A stretch of DNA of 31,453 nt from a virus: IMG/VR virus record IMGVR_UViG_3300017605_000429, positions 1-31,453 of that record; one strand, given 5' to 3'. Of this stretch, positions 1 to 7,714 are shown one piece after another. A model generated the notes under the pieces. The model did not search any database. It was not told the origin of the DNA and saw only the letters and a program-made list of their open reading frames with translations. Each line of letters begins with the position of its first letter. The stretch's first letter is position 1. The position numbers and the translations under genes were made by a program.

Positions 1-371
1 CGTTCTATTTGGATAGCTGGGACGAGGTCCCGAAGACTACCGCGGCGGTTACGGTTAGCTCGAACAACAACCCGAGTGATGTGGGGGAGTCTGTTACCTT
101 TACTGCGACTGTCACGGGGACTGGAGGCCCGCCCACGGGCACAGTCACATTCAGGGATAATGGAAGCCCTATCGGGTCTGGGATATTGGCAGGGGGCTTT
201 GCTACGTTCACGCTCACGGGCCTGCTCGTGGGTGATCACAGTATAACGGCGTTCTATTCTGGGGACGTGACATTCGCTCCGGCGGGCTCAGGAGTGCTTA
301 CACAGCAGGTCGCGGGTATCCCTCCGCCTCCCGGACCTAATCCGTATCAGTTCTCTGTGTTTGCGATGTGA
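1..371 (+). CDS. Ig-like domain virion protein, C-terminal part (5' truncated by window edge)
   Basis: The reading frame is open from the first complete codon (position 3), so the start lies outside the window; a TTG at position 9 is in frame but is probably internal. The visible 120 or so residues form one bacterial Ig-like repeat, starting near TAAVTVSSNNNPSDVGESVT and including GTVTFRDNGSPIG and VGDHSITAFYSGD. Those are hallmarks of the Big_3-type beta sandwich (Ig-like repeats with a YSGD near the end). A proline-rich tail (GIPPPPGPNP) ends the protein. Such domains are known as add-ons on phage capsids and tail proteins, where they are thought to bind carbohydrate or host surface weakly. 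It sits directly before the repeat protein and portal, so a virion surface role is inferred. What the missing N-terminal part does is unknown. Confidence 0.75.
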   Translation, partial: FYLDSWDEVPKTTAAVTVSSNNNPSDVGESVTFTATVTGTGGPPTGTVTFRDNGSPIGSGILAGGFATFTLTGLLVGDHSITAFYSGDVTFAPAGSGVLTQQVAGIPPPPGPNPYQFSVFAM

Positions 372-372
372 T

Positions 373-2394
373 ATGACTGAAGGGCCGCTTTATAAGTATC
401 GTTACCAGCCTGTCGCGGAGGTGATTGGTGCCCCGCGTCAGCAGGCGGCGCCTCCGAGTAGCCAGAACATCGCGCCCGCGCGGATAGCGGACTCGGACGT
501 AGGATTTGCCCCTACGACGACCCGTGTCGTCCAGCCCCCTTATGCCGCGGCGAGTCATTTCTATCGACGAAGGCGGATACCGCATTCTGAAGTTATAATG
601 ACCTTTACTATTCCAAACGCTGGAATAGTAACGCCACAGAAACTAGTAGATACCGATACGTTCTCTGCCCCTACGCTTTCGACCAGTAGCGTCATTCTGG
701 GTCAGAACTCATTTAATGATGCTGATGTATTCTTTGCACCGAAGACTACATCAACGGCGCTGCCAGCACGATTTGTTGATAGTGATACGATCTTTGTACC
801 GATTGTTGGCGGGGGCTTTACAACTACGTTATTCGTAGATGCAGACGCGTTCTTTAGTCCACTTATTGGGCCGCGCCCGAACCTGCTAGTTGATAACGAT
901 GCCCTATTTGCTCCAAGCTTTATCGGGGGCGTGAGTATTGGTCCAGCTCGGATCACTGATAATGATGTATTCTTTGCTCCTACACTTGCGACGCTTAAGC
1001 AGACAGCTCCAACGTTCTTTATCGATAGTGACGTTATATACGTTCCGGGGCTCGCCGCGACCAAGCAGCTGACTCCAACGCTATTGGTCGATACTGACGC
1101 GTTTTCTGGTGTCTCGGTCGTTTATAATCTTGGTACTTTATTCTTTGCGGATAGTGACAGTTTCCGTGCTCCGACCTTAACCGGGGGTACGGTAAGCCTG
1201 TTGCCTGGACTAATTAGTGATCAAGATACGTTCTTTACCCCTGGACTTATCAACTTTGGCGCAGACATTGAGCCAATTACTGCTTATGCAGCGGCCTCGG
1301 CGTGGATGAATATCAGGCGGTTTATACCGCCTATGTCAGTGACGGTTGTTATCGCTCGACCCATTGCAGGTGATATCAGGCCAAACGAGTTTATAGATAT
1401 AGATACTATATTCACCCCAGGTTTTGGCGGGGGCCAGTTTATGGTTCACCCCGGGATCTATGTCGAGGGTGATACGCACTACATCCCGACGGTCAGTGGG
1501 GGTATACTGAAGCGTAACTATAATGAAGTTGACAGTTCGACTATAGTCAAGAACCCGCGGTGGCTGCCCCCGCCGATGTCGATCACTGTGGTCATCCGCG
1601 GGCCAGCACAAGGAACACTGGTCACACCGAGCCTGTTCGCGGACAGTGACGTGTTCTTCACGCCCGCGCTGGGCGTCGGAGCGGCCAATATCACGCCCAC
1701 GCTGTTCATTGATCCAGACTCGCCGCGGATGGCGCTGGTCACTGGGGGTGGCGCACAGCCCACGACGGCTGGCAGGATTAACGACGCGGATAGCTTCCCG
1801 GTGCCTGGGATATCCGTAGGTGGAGTAACCATTCGACCTGCACTATTCATTGACGAAGATCTCGATGGAGTTGCGGACGGGGATCACCTGTTCGCCCCAA
1901 CGACGGGACTGTTCGTTGGCCCGACGAAGTTCACCGATACAGACACTGTATTCAGTCCTGCGATTGCGGCTATATCCGATATTAAGCCCCCGGTGTTCGT
2001 CGATAGTGATGTGTTCTTTGCTCCGGTACTGTCCATTGGGCCAGTTAATCTGACCCCGTTCAGGTTTATAGATGCTGATATCTTGATGATGCCAAGTGTC
2101 GGCTCCAAGATTGACGTAGGTTTCTTCACTGATACGAGCACTTTCTACTCGCCGACGGTTGCTCAGCGGAATGACATTACTCCAAGCCTGATCGCGGACA
2201 CTGATCGGGTATTTAGGCCACAGTTAATATACAATCAGACTATAGCCGCGTCGAGTATAATTGATGTGGACACTCTGTTTGAGCCGTTCTTCCCCAGCGA
2301 TCCGAAGTATACTTATCCTGTTGGGCATGGAATGGAGTCTGACTATTCGATCAGAAGGCCACGTCAGGGCCGAGTTATCATAGGACGACACTGA
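373..2394 (+). CDS. Large repeat protein with about 24 D-x-D-x-F-F-x-P repeats, probable virion protein
   Basis: The protein has 673 residues from the ATG at 373, one base after the previous stop; an upstream in-frame TTG at 361 is less likely. Almost the whole length is a degenerate repeat of the form [LRF]-[FIV]-[VIT]-D-x-D-x-[FI]-[FY]-x-P, spaced about 20-30 residues apart. Clear copies are RFVDSDTIFVP, LFVDADAFFSP, RITDNDVFFAP, LFADSDVFFTP and VFVDSDVFFAP. A second, longer unit occurs three times (near residues 60-85, 305-335 and 390-425 of the 673): an aromatic/Arg segment followed by PPMSxTVVI or a relative of it. There is no signal peptide, membrane segment or enzyme motif. Paired aspartates in every repeat could bind Ca2+, but this is speculation. 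It overlaps the portal start by one base, so the two are translationally coupled, which suggests a structural protein. I do not recognise a characterised family. Confidence 0.8.
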   Translation: MTEGPLYKYRYQPVAEVIGAPRQQAAPPSSQNIAPARIADSDVGFAPTTTRVVQPPYAAASHFYRRRRIPHSEVIMTFTIPNAGIVTPQKLVDTDTFSAPTLSTSSVILGQNSFNDADVFFAPKTTSTALPARFVDSDTIFVPIVGGGFTTTLFVDADAFFSPLIGPRPNLLVDNDALFAPSFIGGVSIGPARITDNDVFFAPTLATLKQTAPTFFIDSDVIYVPGLAATKQLTPTLLVDTDAFSGVSVVYNLGTLFFADSDSFRAPTLTGGTVSLLPGLISDQDTFFTPGLINFGADIEPITAYAAASAWMNIRRFIPPMSVTVVIARPIAGDIRPNEFIDIDTIFTPGFGGGQFMVHPGIYVEGDTHYIPTVSGGILKRNYNEVDSSTIVKNPRWLPPPMSITVVIRGPAQGTLVTPSLFADSDVFFTPALGVGAANITPTLFIDPDSPRMALVTGGGAQPTTAGRINDADSFPVPGISVGGVTIRPALFIDEDLDGVADGDHLFAPTTGLFVGPTKFTDTDTVFSPAIAAISDIKPPVFVDSDVFFAPVLSIGPVNLTPFRFIDADILMMPSVGSKIDVGFFTDTSTFYSPTVAQRNDITPSLIADTDRVFRPQLIYNQTIAASSIIDVDTLFEPFFPSDPKYTYPVGHGMESDYSIRRPRQGRVIIGRH

Positions 2395-4457
2395 TGGTCA
2401 GCGCATTAGCAAAGTCAGATGATGTTGTCAATGACTCAGACATTGACGAGGAGGGCTATTGGGAACTGCGCCGATGCAAGCAAGCCTATCTCGATTATAT
2501 TGCCTCGAAGAGCGACGAGATCCTTGAGCAAAAGAATGCCCGGGGCTATCGGCATGGGGCTCAGTGGTCCGCGGATCAGGTAGAGACCTTCAACCGCCGC
2601 AAGCAGCCTGTGGTGACGTACAACAGGATCGGGCGGAAGATAGACTCGATCGTGGGGCTGATGGAGAAGATCAAGCAGGACCCCAAGGCCTACCCCAAGA
2701 ACCCGCGAGAGACCGATGAGATGGGTGCCGAGCTGGCAACGGCAGTGGTAAGGTATGTGGTGGAGAGTGATCTCCGTGAGGCACTGTTTCCGTTCGCGAT
2801 AGAGTTCGGTGCTGTGGATGGCATTGGCGGCGTCGAGATGATGCTCATTAAGGGGGACAAGGACGACAAGGATATTGGGTTCGCCCTGGTCAAGACCGAC
2901 AGCTTTTTCTATGATGTCCGCTCCTATGACCACAACTTCGACGACGCGAGGTATATGGGCCAGGGCAAATGGCTCGATATCGAAGATGCTGTGCTGCTCG
3001 CCCCGGACAAGAAGACCGCTGACAAAATGCGAACGCTGATGGAGGGTGACGGCGCGGACCTGACCTCGAACCCCGAGCGCGAACGGCGCTGGTTTGACGT
3101 GGACCCTCGGCATAAGCGGATGCGAGTGGTGGACATTTGGTACAAGAGTAAGAACGCGTGGAAGTGGTGCCTGTTCACGGGCTCGATGAAGATCGACGAG
3201 GGCAAGGGCTATTTCTATGATGAGAAGGGAGAGATGATATGCAAGTATATCATGTTCTCCAGTTTCGTGGATCATGACGGTGATCGCTATGGCTTCGTCC
3301 GTAATCTACGTTCATCCCAGGATGAGATCAACCAGCGCCGCTCGAAGGGCCTACATGAGCTGGTTTCGCGAAGGATCAAGGCGGAAGATGGAGCATTTGC
3401 TGATATTGAAGTTACTCGGCGGGAGGCCATACGACCAGACGGTGTGGTTATCTACAACAAGGGCTTTGAAATGGAGTTCGATGATGCGGCTCGCATCACG
3501 AACATCGAGGGCCAAATCAAATTCCTAGAGGACGCAAAGAACGAGATCGAGAATTTCGGCCCAAGTCCGGCCCTGATTGGTCAAGGACTTGAATATAAGT
3601 CCGGGAGGGCCATAAACCTGCTGCAGCAGGCAGGAATTGCCGAACTTGGGCCGTTCGTTATAGGGATCAGGAACTGGAAACTGCGCCTTTATCGGGCTAT
3701 TTGGAACGCTGTGCAGCGATATTGGACCGCTGAACGCTATATCCGGGTCACTGACGACGCGGGACTCGCGCAGCTGGTACAGGTTAATGGGGTAGGGGTG
3801 GATGAATACGGGCTGCCGCGGCTCGTGAACTCTATTGGGACCCTTGATGTTAACTTCTCGATGGATGAGGGACCAGACGAGGTTAACATGATGGGAGATG
3901 CCTATGACACATTGGTCGCCCTCACCGCTCAAGGGGCTAATATACCTCCACAGATCCTTATTGAGCTTGCTCCGTTGCAAGGTCAGCTCAAACGTAAACT
4001 GTTGGCCTTACTCCAGCAGAAGGACCCGGTTGCTGAACAGGCTAAAGCGATCACAGTGGCTGGCGAAGCTGCGAAAGTCGATGAAACCAAGTCCAAGACC
4101 GCCCTTAACATAGCCAAGGCCCAGGAAGCTGCCGCGAGCAACAATCCTCAAGAAAAACAGCAAGAAATGGCCATGAAACAGCAAGAACATGGCATGAAGA
4201 TGCAAGAGAGTGTCATGAAGGTCCAATCGGCGAGTCAACTCGCGCGGATCAAGGCCTCGGCCGAGTTCAGCAAGCTTCAATCCAACCAGGTAAAGCAGAG
4301 TCAAGACATCCAGCTGAACGCTCTCCAGGGCCAACAGGACCTGAGACACAATGAACTGAAGGGTCAACAGGCCCTGGCCCAGGGCGAGCAGAAGCATCAG
4401 CAGATGCTCAAGCAGGCCGCGGCCAAACCAGCTGCTGGAGGTACCGGTGGCAGATGA
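2394..4457 (+). CDS. Portal protein (P22 gp1-like podovirus type)
   Basis: This 687-residue protein is the expected size for a podoviral portal, the dodecameric ring at the special vertex through which DNA is packaged and ejected. The N-terminal half has the usual portal fold signature (AVDGIGGVEMMLIKGDKD around residue 140). The helical stretch near residues 395-450 (SGRAINLLQQAGIAELGPFV then RNWKLRLYRAIWNAVQRYW) matches the crown/stem region of P22-type portals. The last 140 or so residues are very Gln/Lys/Ala-rich and alternate as a long coiled coil (KQQEMAMKQQEHGMKMQ), like the C-terminal barrel of P22 gp1. The ATG overlaps the previous TGA (TGATG). The terminase genes that normally precede the portal are not in the window and are probably to the left. 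Confidence 0.9.
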   Translation: MVSALAKSDDVVNDSDIDEEGYWELRRCKQAYLDYIASKSDEILEQKNARGYRHGAQWSADQVETFNRRKQPVVTYNRIGRKIDSIVGLMEKIKQDPKAYPKNPRETDEMGAELATAVVRYVVESDLREALFPFAIEFGAVDGIGGVEMMLIKGDKDDKDIGFALVKTDSFFYDVRSYDHNFDDARYMGQGKWLDIEDAVLLAPDKKTADKMRTLMEGDGADLTSNPERERRWFDVDPRHKRMRVVDIWYKSKNAWKWCLFTGSMKIDEGKGYFYDEKGEMICKYIMFSSFVDHDGDRYGFVRNLRSSQDEINQRRSKGLHELVSRRIKAEDGAFADIEVTRREAIRPDGVVIYNKGFEMEFDDAARITNIEGQIKFLEDAKNEIENFGPSPALIGQGLEYKSGRAINLLQQAGIAELGPFVIGIRNWKLRLYRAIWNAVQRYWTAERYIRVTDDAGLAQLVQVNGVGVDEYGLPRLVNSIGTLDVNFSMDEGPDEVNMMGDAYDTLVALTAQGANIPPQILIELAPLQGQLKRKLLALLQQKDPVAEQAKAITVAGEAAKVDETKSKTALNIAKAQEAAASNNPQEKQQEMAMKQQEHGMKMQESVMKVQSASQLARIKASAEFSKLQSNQVKQSQDIQLNALQGQQDLRHNELKGQQALAQGEQKHQQMLKQAAAKPAAGGTGGR

Positions 4458-5019
4458 TCTTGGAAGGAGTCGCTTCGCGACAGAACTGCTGGACCCCCGC
4501 GTTCGGGACAAGCTGATCGCGTACATAAAGGCTGAGGTTGGAGGGCAGGGACAGAATGCTTGGCAGGCCATCGCAGAGACCTTTGCTAACAGAGGTGTCG
4601 CGCGAAATCAGACACTGGATAGGGTACTATCAGGGGATTATTTCCCGCAGGTAACTCATCAGCGCGCGGCGCGGCCAGTGACCCCAGCCGATAGGGCCCA
4701 GTATGATCCTATCATAGATAAGGTACTGGCAGGATCGAATATAGCCAACTATGCCACGGGTAACGCCTCGGGCACTGTAGGCTTCGCTGGGGGTCCTCAG
4801 ACCTATGCCTCGGGCGGGGAGCGCTATGGAATTGAGGGCCCTGATAAGGGCTGGTGGACTCGGATTGGAGCCTCGGGCCCCGGAGCAGCTGGGAGTGTGC
4901 CCTATACAGCGGCACAGCCCCAGACGCTTGCAGGACTCCAGTCCCAGGCAGTCCCCGTGGCTAAGCCACCAGGGTTCATGTATAAGGACTTCTTCAATAA
5001 CGGGATACTAGGAGGATGA
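4447..5019 (+). CDS. Putative SleB-like cell-wall hydrolase, or small virion protein
   Basis: A GTG at 4447 follows GGAGG by five bases and overlaps the portal end by 11 nt; the product has 190 residues. Residues 10-60 (DPRVRDKLIAYIKAEVGGQG, then AWQAIAETFANRGVARNQ) resemble the core of SleB-type hydrolases, with a candidate catalytic Glu in AEVGGQG and the A-x-x-x-x-NR motif after it. A segment near residue 100 (IANYATGNASG) fits the later Gly-rich part of that fold. The rest contains the notable string FAGGPQTYASGGERYGIEGP and has no signal peptide. A hydrolase encoded next to the portal would most likely be packaged in the virion and help DNA cross the peptidoglycan. The resemblance is by eye and distant; an unrelated structural protein remains possible. 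Confidence 0.5.
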   Translation: MADDLGRSRFATELLDPRVRDKLIAYIKAEVGGQGQNAWQAIAETFANRGVARNQTLDRVLSGDYFPQVTHQRAARPVTPADRAQYDPIIDKVLAGSNIANYATGNASGTVGFAGGPQTYASGGERYGIEGPDKGWWTRIGASGPGAAGSVPYTAAQPQTLAGLQSQAVPVAKPPGFMYKDFFNNGILGG

Positions 5020-5020
5020 C

Positions 5021-5200
5021 ATGCCAATAGGTTTAGCGTTTTGGGTTATCATGCTGATCTGGCTAGTGTTCGGGATATTCTCGCACCTAGGGATGATCGG
5101 TCTCGGCGCGGCAGTAACGGCGACAGTGAGCACAGTCCTGCTGTTCGTGCTGTTCTTTCTGTTGGGCTGGAAAGTCTTCGGGTTTATGTTTCAGGGATGA
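5021..5200 (+). CDS. Small two-TM membrane protein (59 aa), holin candidate
   Basis: The ATG at 5021 is preceded by AGGAGGATGAC, in which the SD overlaps the stop of the previous gene. The protein is very hydrophobic: TM1 at about residues 4-24 (GLAFWVIMLIWLVFGIFS) and TM2 at about 28-52 (ending LLFVLFFLLGWKVFGF). The short loop and the aromatic GWKVFG end resemble small membrane proteins seen in many podophages beside the portal. Function is unknown; two short TM segments and small size allow a holin or pinholin role, but the endolysin lies 12 kb downstream, so this is only a possibility. The frame stops with TGA overlapping the next ATG (ATGA). Confidence 0.75.
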   Translation: MPIGLAFWVIMLIWLVFGIFSHLGMIGLGAAVTATVSTVLLFVLFFLLGWKVFGFMFQG

Positions 5201-5304
5201 AGTACGAACACAAAGTAGCCCTGACGTTCGCCGCGATAGTCGTGGTCATCGTAGGTCTCGGGATCTATGGTTATATGATAGGAGCGTGGGATGCCCCTAC
5301 TTAA
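5197..5304 (+). CDS. Single-TM micro-protein (35 aa)
   Basis: ATGA coupling with the preceding gene fixes the start (ATG 5197, stop of the previous gene 5198-5200). The peptide is MKYEHK followed by one strongly hydrophobic helix (VALTFAAIVVVIVGLGIYGY) and a short acidic tail. The charge pattern (Lys before, Asp after) predicts N-in/C-out. Only CAGGG precedes the ATG, so translation probably depends on reinitiation. It could act with its two-TM neighbour, as holin/antiholin pairs do, but nothing in the sequence proves a lysis role. Confidence 0.6.
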   Translation: MKYEHKVALTFAAIVVVIVGLGIYGYMIGAWDAPT

Positions 5305-5494
5305 AGGGAAAGATCCAAAAATTATCTCGCAGAACATACGTACCGAGGTAGGTGCGGGGAAGCCACAGAAGCAGGCGGTAGCCATTGCGCTGAATACAGC
5401 TGGCAAGGCAAAGGTCCCTGCTGCCCCTGTTGTGGGGCCTGTGAGGCGCGGAGGAATTGGTCACCTGAAGCCCGGTGACTATCGGAGACGCTAA
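5291..5494 (+). CDS. Small basic phage protein (67 aa) with KPQKQAVAIAL motif
   Basis: The 67-residue product begins MPLLKGKDPKIISQNIRTEV and continues GAGKPQKQAVAIALNTAGKA, then ends in an Arg/Gly-rich tail. Short proteins with the pattern (M-x-x-x-x-G-x-x-x-x-x-I-x-x-N-I plus GKPQKQAVAIAL) recur in many phages, usually unannotated. The start overlaps the previous gene by 14 nt and has AGGAG nine bases upstream. The basic, helix-forming composition would suit binding to DNA or to the capsid interior, but no function is known to me. Confidence 0.75.
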   Translation: MPLLKGKDPKIISQNIRTEVGAGKPQKQAVAIALNTAGKAKVPAAPVVGPVRRGGIGHLKPGDYRRR

Positions 5495-5598
5495 TGCGAG
5501 CATTCACGCCTGATGATGGTTGGTGGCGTCGTCTGCTATGCAGGCTAATAATCTTCGCCCGCACCAGCGATATGGTGCCTCGCCGCCGGGGACGATAG
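5494..5598 (+). CDS. Possible very small basic ORF (34 aa)
   Basis: The frame starts at a TAATG junction with the previous gene and runs 34 codons to TAG. The product is rich in Arg and Trp (DDGWWRRLLCRLIIFARTSD, then a PRRRGR tail). Position and coupling favour translation, but the 3' end overlaps the two hairpins at 5561-5604 and no homologue comes to mind, so it may be non-coding leader instead. Confidence 0.35.
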   Translation: MRAFTPDDGWWRRLLCRLIIFARTSDMVPRRRGR

Positions 5599-5604
5599 CC
5601 CCGG
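5561..5604 (+). other. Two adjacent hairpins before the scaffold gene
   Basis: Two perfect inverted repeats lie back to back. GCACCA (5561-5566) pairs with TGGTGC (5573-5578) across a six-base loop, and CCGGGG (5586-5591) pairs with CCCCGG (5599-5604) across a seven-base loop. Neither is followed by a T-run, so a classical intrinsic terminator is unlikely. They sit 37 nt before the scaffold ATG and may tune transcript processing or stability at the start of the scaffold-capsid segment. Confidence 0.45.
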
Positions 5605-5640
5605 ATACGTAAACGCTACGAAACAGCGGAAGGATGGAAG

Positions 5641-6432
5641 ATGGCAGACGACGATAGGAGTCCCGAACAGCTCCAGCAAGAGATGTTCGATCAAGCGCAA
5701 GTTACTCCCCCGGCCGAGCCAGAGCCCGCCCCGGCTCCCGCTCCGCCGCCCGAACCGCCCCCTCCAGCGGCGGTTGAGCCTCCCGAGCCGGGTGTTCCGA
5801 CTTGGCGGTTGAGGGAGGAGGCTGAAGGTCGAAGAGCGGCTGAAGATCGCGCGAGGGCGCTGGAAGCGCGCCTTAACGAGGTTGCAGTTCACCTGCGTCA
5901 GCAGGAGAAAAAGCCAGACTTCTTCGAGAACCCTGACCAGGCCACGGAAGCTATTATCCAACGGTACCTACAGCCTGTTGTTGAACATCAGAACGCTGTC
6001 TCGATGTACAACAGCAAGTTGATTGCCGAGGCCCGGCACGGGGGTGATAAGGTCGCGGAAGCTGAAGCGGCATTCCTAGAGTCCCGCGCTCAGCAAACCC
6101 TCGACGTGGCCGACTACGAGCGTGTGGTGCAGTCTCCGAACCGCTACGACGCGGTTGTGCAGTGGCACAGAAAGCAATCTACACTTGCCGCCGTCGGAGA
6201 CGATCCTAACGCTTGGTTTGAGAAGAAGCTGGCGGAGAAGATGGCTGACCCCACCTTCCAGGCCAGTATGCTGGAGAAGGTTCGCGGAAATGCTGCCACT
6301 CGACCGTCCGAGACACGACTCCCGCCGTCGCTCTCAAGGACCACCGCCGCCGCTAGTAATTCGGAGAGGGTGGGCGATATGAGCAACGAAAGCTTGTTTC
6401 GATATGCCATGGGTAATGGCAAAGAGAGATGA
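5641..6432 (+). CDS. Capsid scaffold protein
   Basis: The 263-residue product lies between portal and major capsid genes, the normal place for a scaffold. Composition fits: an acidic start (MADDDRSPEQLQQEMFDQAQ), a proline/alanine linker at residues 24-58, then a highly charged helical region (REEAEGRRAAEDRARALEAR, about 62-130) and a long helical C-terminal half. No enzyme motif is visible. The C-terminal end (residues 240-263, Arg/Lys mixed) could be the coat-binding hook seen in P22-type scaffolds. The SD is GGAAGGATGGAAG just before ATG. The role is to guide coat assembly and leave, or be cleaved from, the procapsid; no protease gene is visible nearby, so P22-like exit without cleavage is inferred. 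Confidence 0.75.
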   Translation: MADDDRSPEQLQQEMFDQAQVTPPAEPEPAPAPAPPPEPPPPAAVEPPEPGVPTWRLREEAEGRRAAEDRARALEARLNEVAVHLRQQEKKPDFFENPDQATEAIIQRYLQPVVEHQNAVSMYNSKLIAEARHGGDKVAEAEAAFLESRAQQTLDVADYERVVQSPNRYDAVVQWHRKQSTLAAVGDDPNAWFEKKLAEKMADPTFQASMLEKVRGNAATRPSETRLPPSLSRTTAAASNSERVGDMSNESLFRYAMGNGKER

Positions 6433-6438
6433 GCGTTT

Positions 6439-6473
6439 GAGCCATACCGGAACAAAATGTTTTGATATGGCTC
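6439..6473 (+). promoter_or_regulatory. Long dyad before the major capsid gene (copy 1 of a shared element)
   Basis: The left arm GAGCCATACCGGAACA (6439-6454) and right arm TGTTTTGATATGGCTC (6458-6473) form an inverted repeat around AAA. As RNA all 16 positions pair except one C-A, counting two G-U pairs. It is followed by GAGTTTAGAAAGGG and the capsid ATG 23 nt later. The same core, AGCCATAYCGGAACAAAATG, recurs on the minus strand at 24773-24805. No T-run follows, so I favour an operator/promoter or an RNA processing or stability hairpin over a terminator. Its position would allow separate control of the most abundant virion protein. Confidence 0.6.
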
Positions 6474-6495
6474 GAGTTTAGAAAGGGTAATAGCA

Positions 6496-7701
6496 ATGGC
6501 TATCACAGTCATTGAACCCAATAACAAACTCGTCCGGTATACAGAGGAAATCAACCGGGAGTATGTTCGGGGTAATATGTTCTCGCCCTACATGGGTGAG
6601 GGCCTGAACGCGGTCATTCGTATCCGCAGTGAGCTGAAGGCAGGCGGCGAGGATATGAATATCCCGCTCGTCACCCGTCTCCAGGGCAGTGGCGTTGCCA
6701 CTACCACCTTGGTGGGTAACGAAGAAAAGATCGATAACTACGGTATGCGAGTCCGTATTGAGTGGGCTCGTAACGCTATCGTAACTACGAAGGCGGAGAC
6801 TCACAAGGACTCCGCGGACGTGTTCGGAGTGGCGAAGCCCCTTCTGAGTGACTGGGGTAAGGAACTTCAGCGGGACGAGATCATCGTTGCACTGATGGCC
6901 CTGCCGACCGAGACCCTCCCGGTAAGCTCGAGTGGGACTCGGGTCAATGGTATCCAGTACGATCAGGCCACCGCGGCCCAGAGGGATACCTGGAACGTAG
7001 CCAATTCGGATCGCATCGTTTATGGCGCTGCGGTATCGAACTGGAATGCTGTCCATGCCACGGCCCTGGCCAACGTGGACGGCACCGCTGACAAGTTCAC
7101 CGCCGCGAACCTGTCATTGATGAAGCGCGTGGCGAAGCTCGCCGACCCCCATATCCGTCCCTATACCACTGACGATGGGTATGAGTACTACATCGTATGC
7201 GCCGGGACTAACACGTTCCGGGATCTCAAGCTTGATCTCCAGACTGTAAACAAGGACGCTCGCCCGCGTGAACAGTCAGGGCCGTACGGTGCAACGAAGA
7301 ACCCCATCTTCCAAGATGGCGATCAGATCTATGACGGCTGTATTGTTCGGGAAGTTCCCGAGATTAGCCGCTTCGTGGGAACGACCGCCAACCCTGGAGC
7401 ATGGGGCGGCGCTAGCAGCGGTAACCTGCTGGTTGCTGGAACCGTTGGTACGCCAGCGGGCTATACTGGGCGGGTCGAGCCTGTGTTCATGCTCGGTCAG
7501 CAAGCCGCAGTCTTCGCGTGGGGCCAGATGGCCAAGCCCACCTTCCGTAAGGAAGACGACTACGGTTTCATCACTGGCGTCGGCGTGGAGATGGCCTACG
7601 GCGTCGCGAAGATGTTCAAGAGGCATCCGGGTCTACCCACTGGCGGTCCACTTAAGCAGTGGGGCGTCGTGACCGGGTTCTTCGCATCTTCGTCTGATTG
7701 A
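6496..7701 (+). CDS. Major capsid protein (N4-gp56 / DUF4043-like)
   Basis: The 401-residue product has the order and composition of the N4-gp56/DUF4043 family of HK97-fold coat proteins. The N-terminal arm ends at LVRYTEEINREYVRGNMFSP; KAGGEDMNIPLVTRLQG (about residue 50) and MRVRIEWARNAIVTTKAE (about 84-100) give the usual start of the family core. A central A-domain region (ADPHIRPYTTDDGYEYYIVC near 215-235) and a C-terminal VEMAYGVAKMFKRHPG complete it. The similarity is to the coat only and does not imply an N4-like phage. The SD AAAGGG lies eight bases before ATG. It is preceded by a long dyad and, with the next gene, followed by a terminator-like hairpin, forming its own expression block. 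Confidence 0.85.
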   Translation: MAITVIEPNNKLVRYTEEINREYVRGNMFSPYMGEGLNAVIRIRSELKAGGEDMNIPLVTRLQGSGVATTTLVGNEEKIDNYGMRVRIEWARNAIVTTKAETHKDSADVFGVAKPLLSDWGKELQRDEIIVALMALPTETLPVSSSGTRVNGIQYDQATAAQRDTWNVANSDRIVYGAAVSNWNAVHATALANVDGTADKFTAANLSLMKRVAKLADPHIRPYTTDDGYEYYIVCAGTNTFRDLKLDLQTVNKDARPREQSGPYGATKNPIFQDGDQIYDGCIVREVPEISRFVGTTANPGAWGGASSGNLLVAGTVGTPAGYTGRVEPVFMLGQQAAVFAWGQMAKPTFRKEDDYGFITGVGVEMAYGVAKMFKRHPGLPTGGPLKQWGVVTGFFASSSD

Positions 7702-7714
7702 GGAGGATGCACAC

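Noticed and set aside
2436-3275. 279-codon open frame on the minus strand opposite the portal gene
   Set aside because: It is a shadow of the portal gene in codon composition, with no SD and no recognisable domain.
4008-4571. 187-codon minus-strand frame rich in Leu and Phe
   Set aside because: It mirrors the Gln-rich coiled coil at the portal C-terminus; the apparent hydrophobic pattern is an artefact of reading CAG/AAG codons backwards.
6496-7701. Classification as an N4-like virus
   Set aside because: Only the coat resembles the N4-gp56 family; no giant virion RNA polymerase or other N4 genes are visible, and the tail genes follow P22 order.
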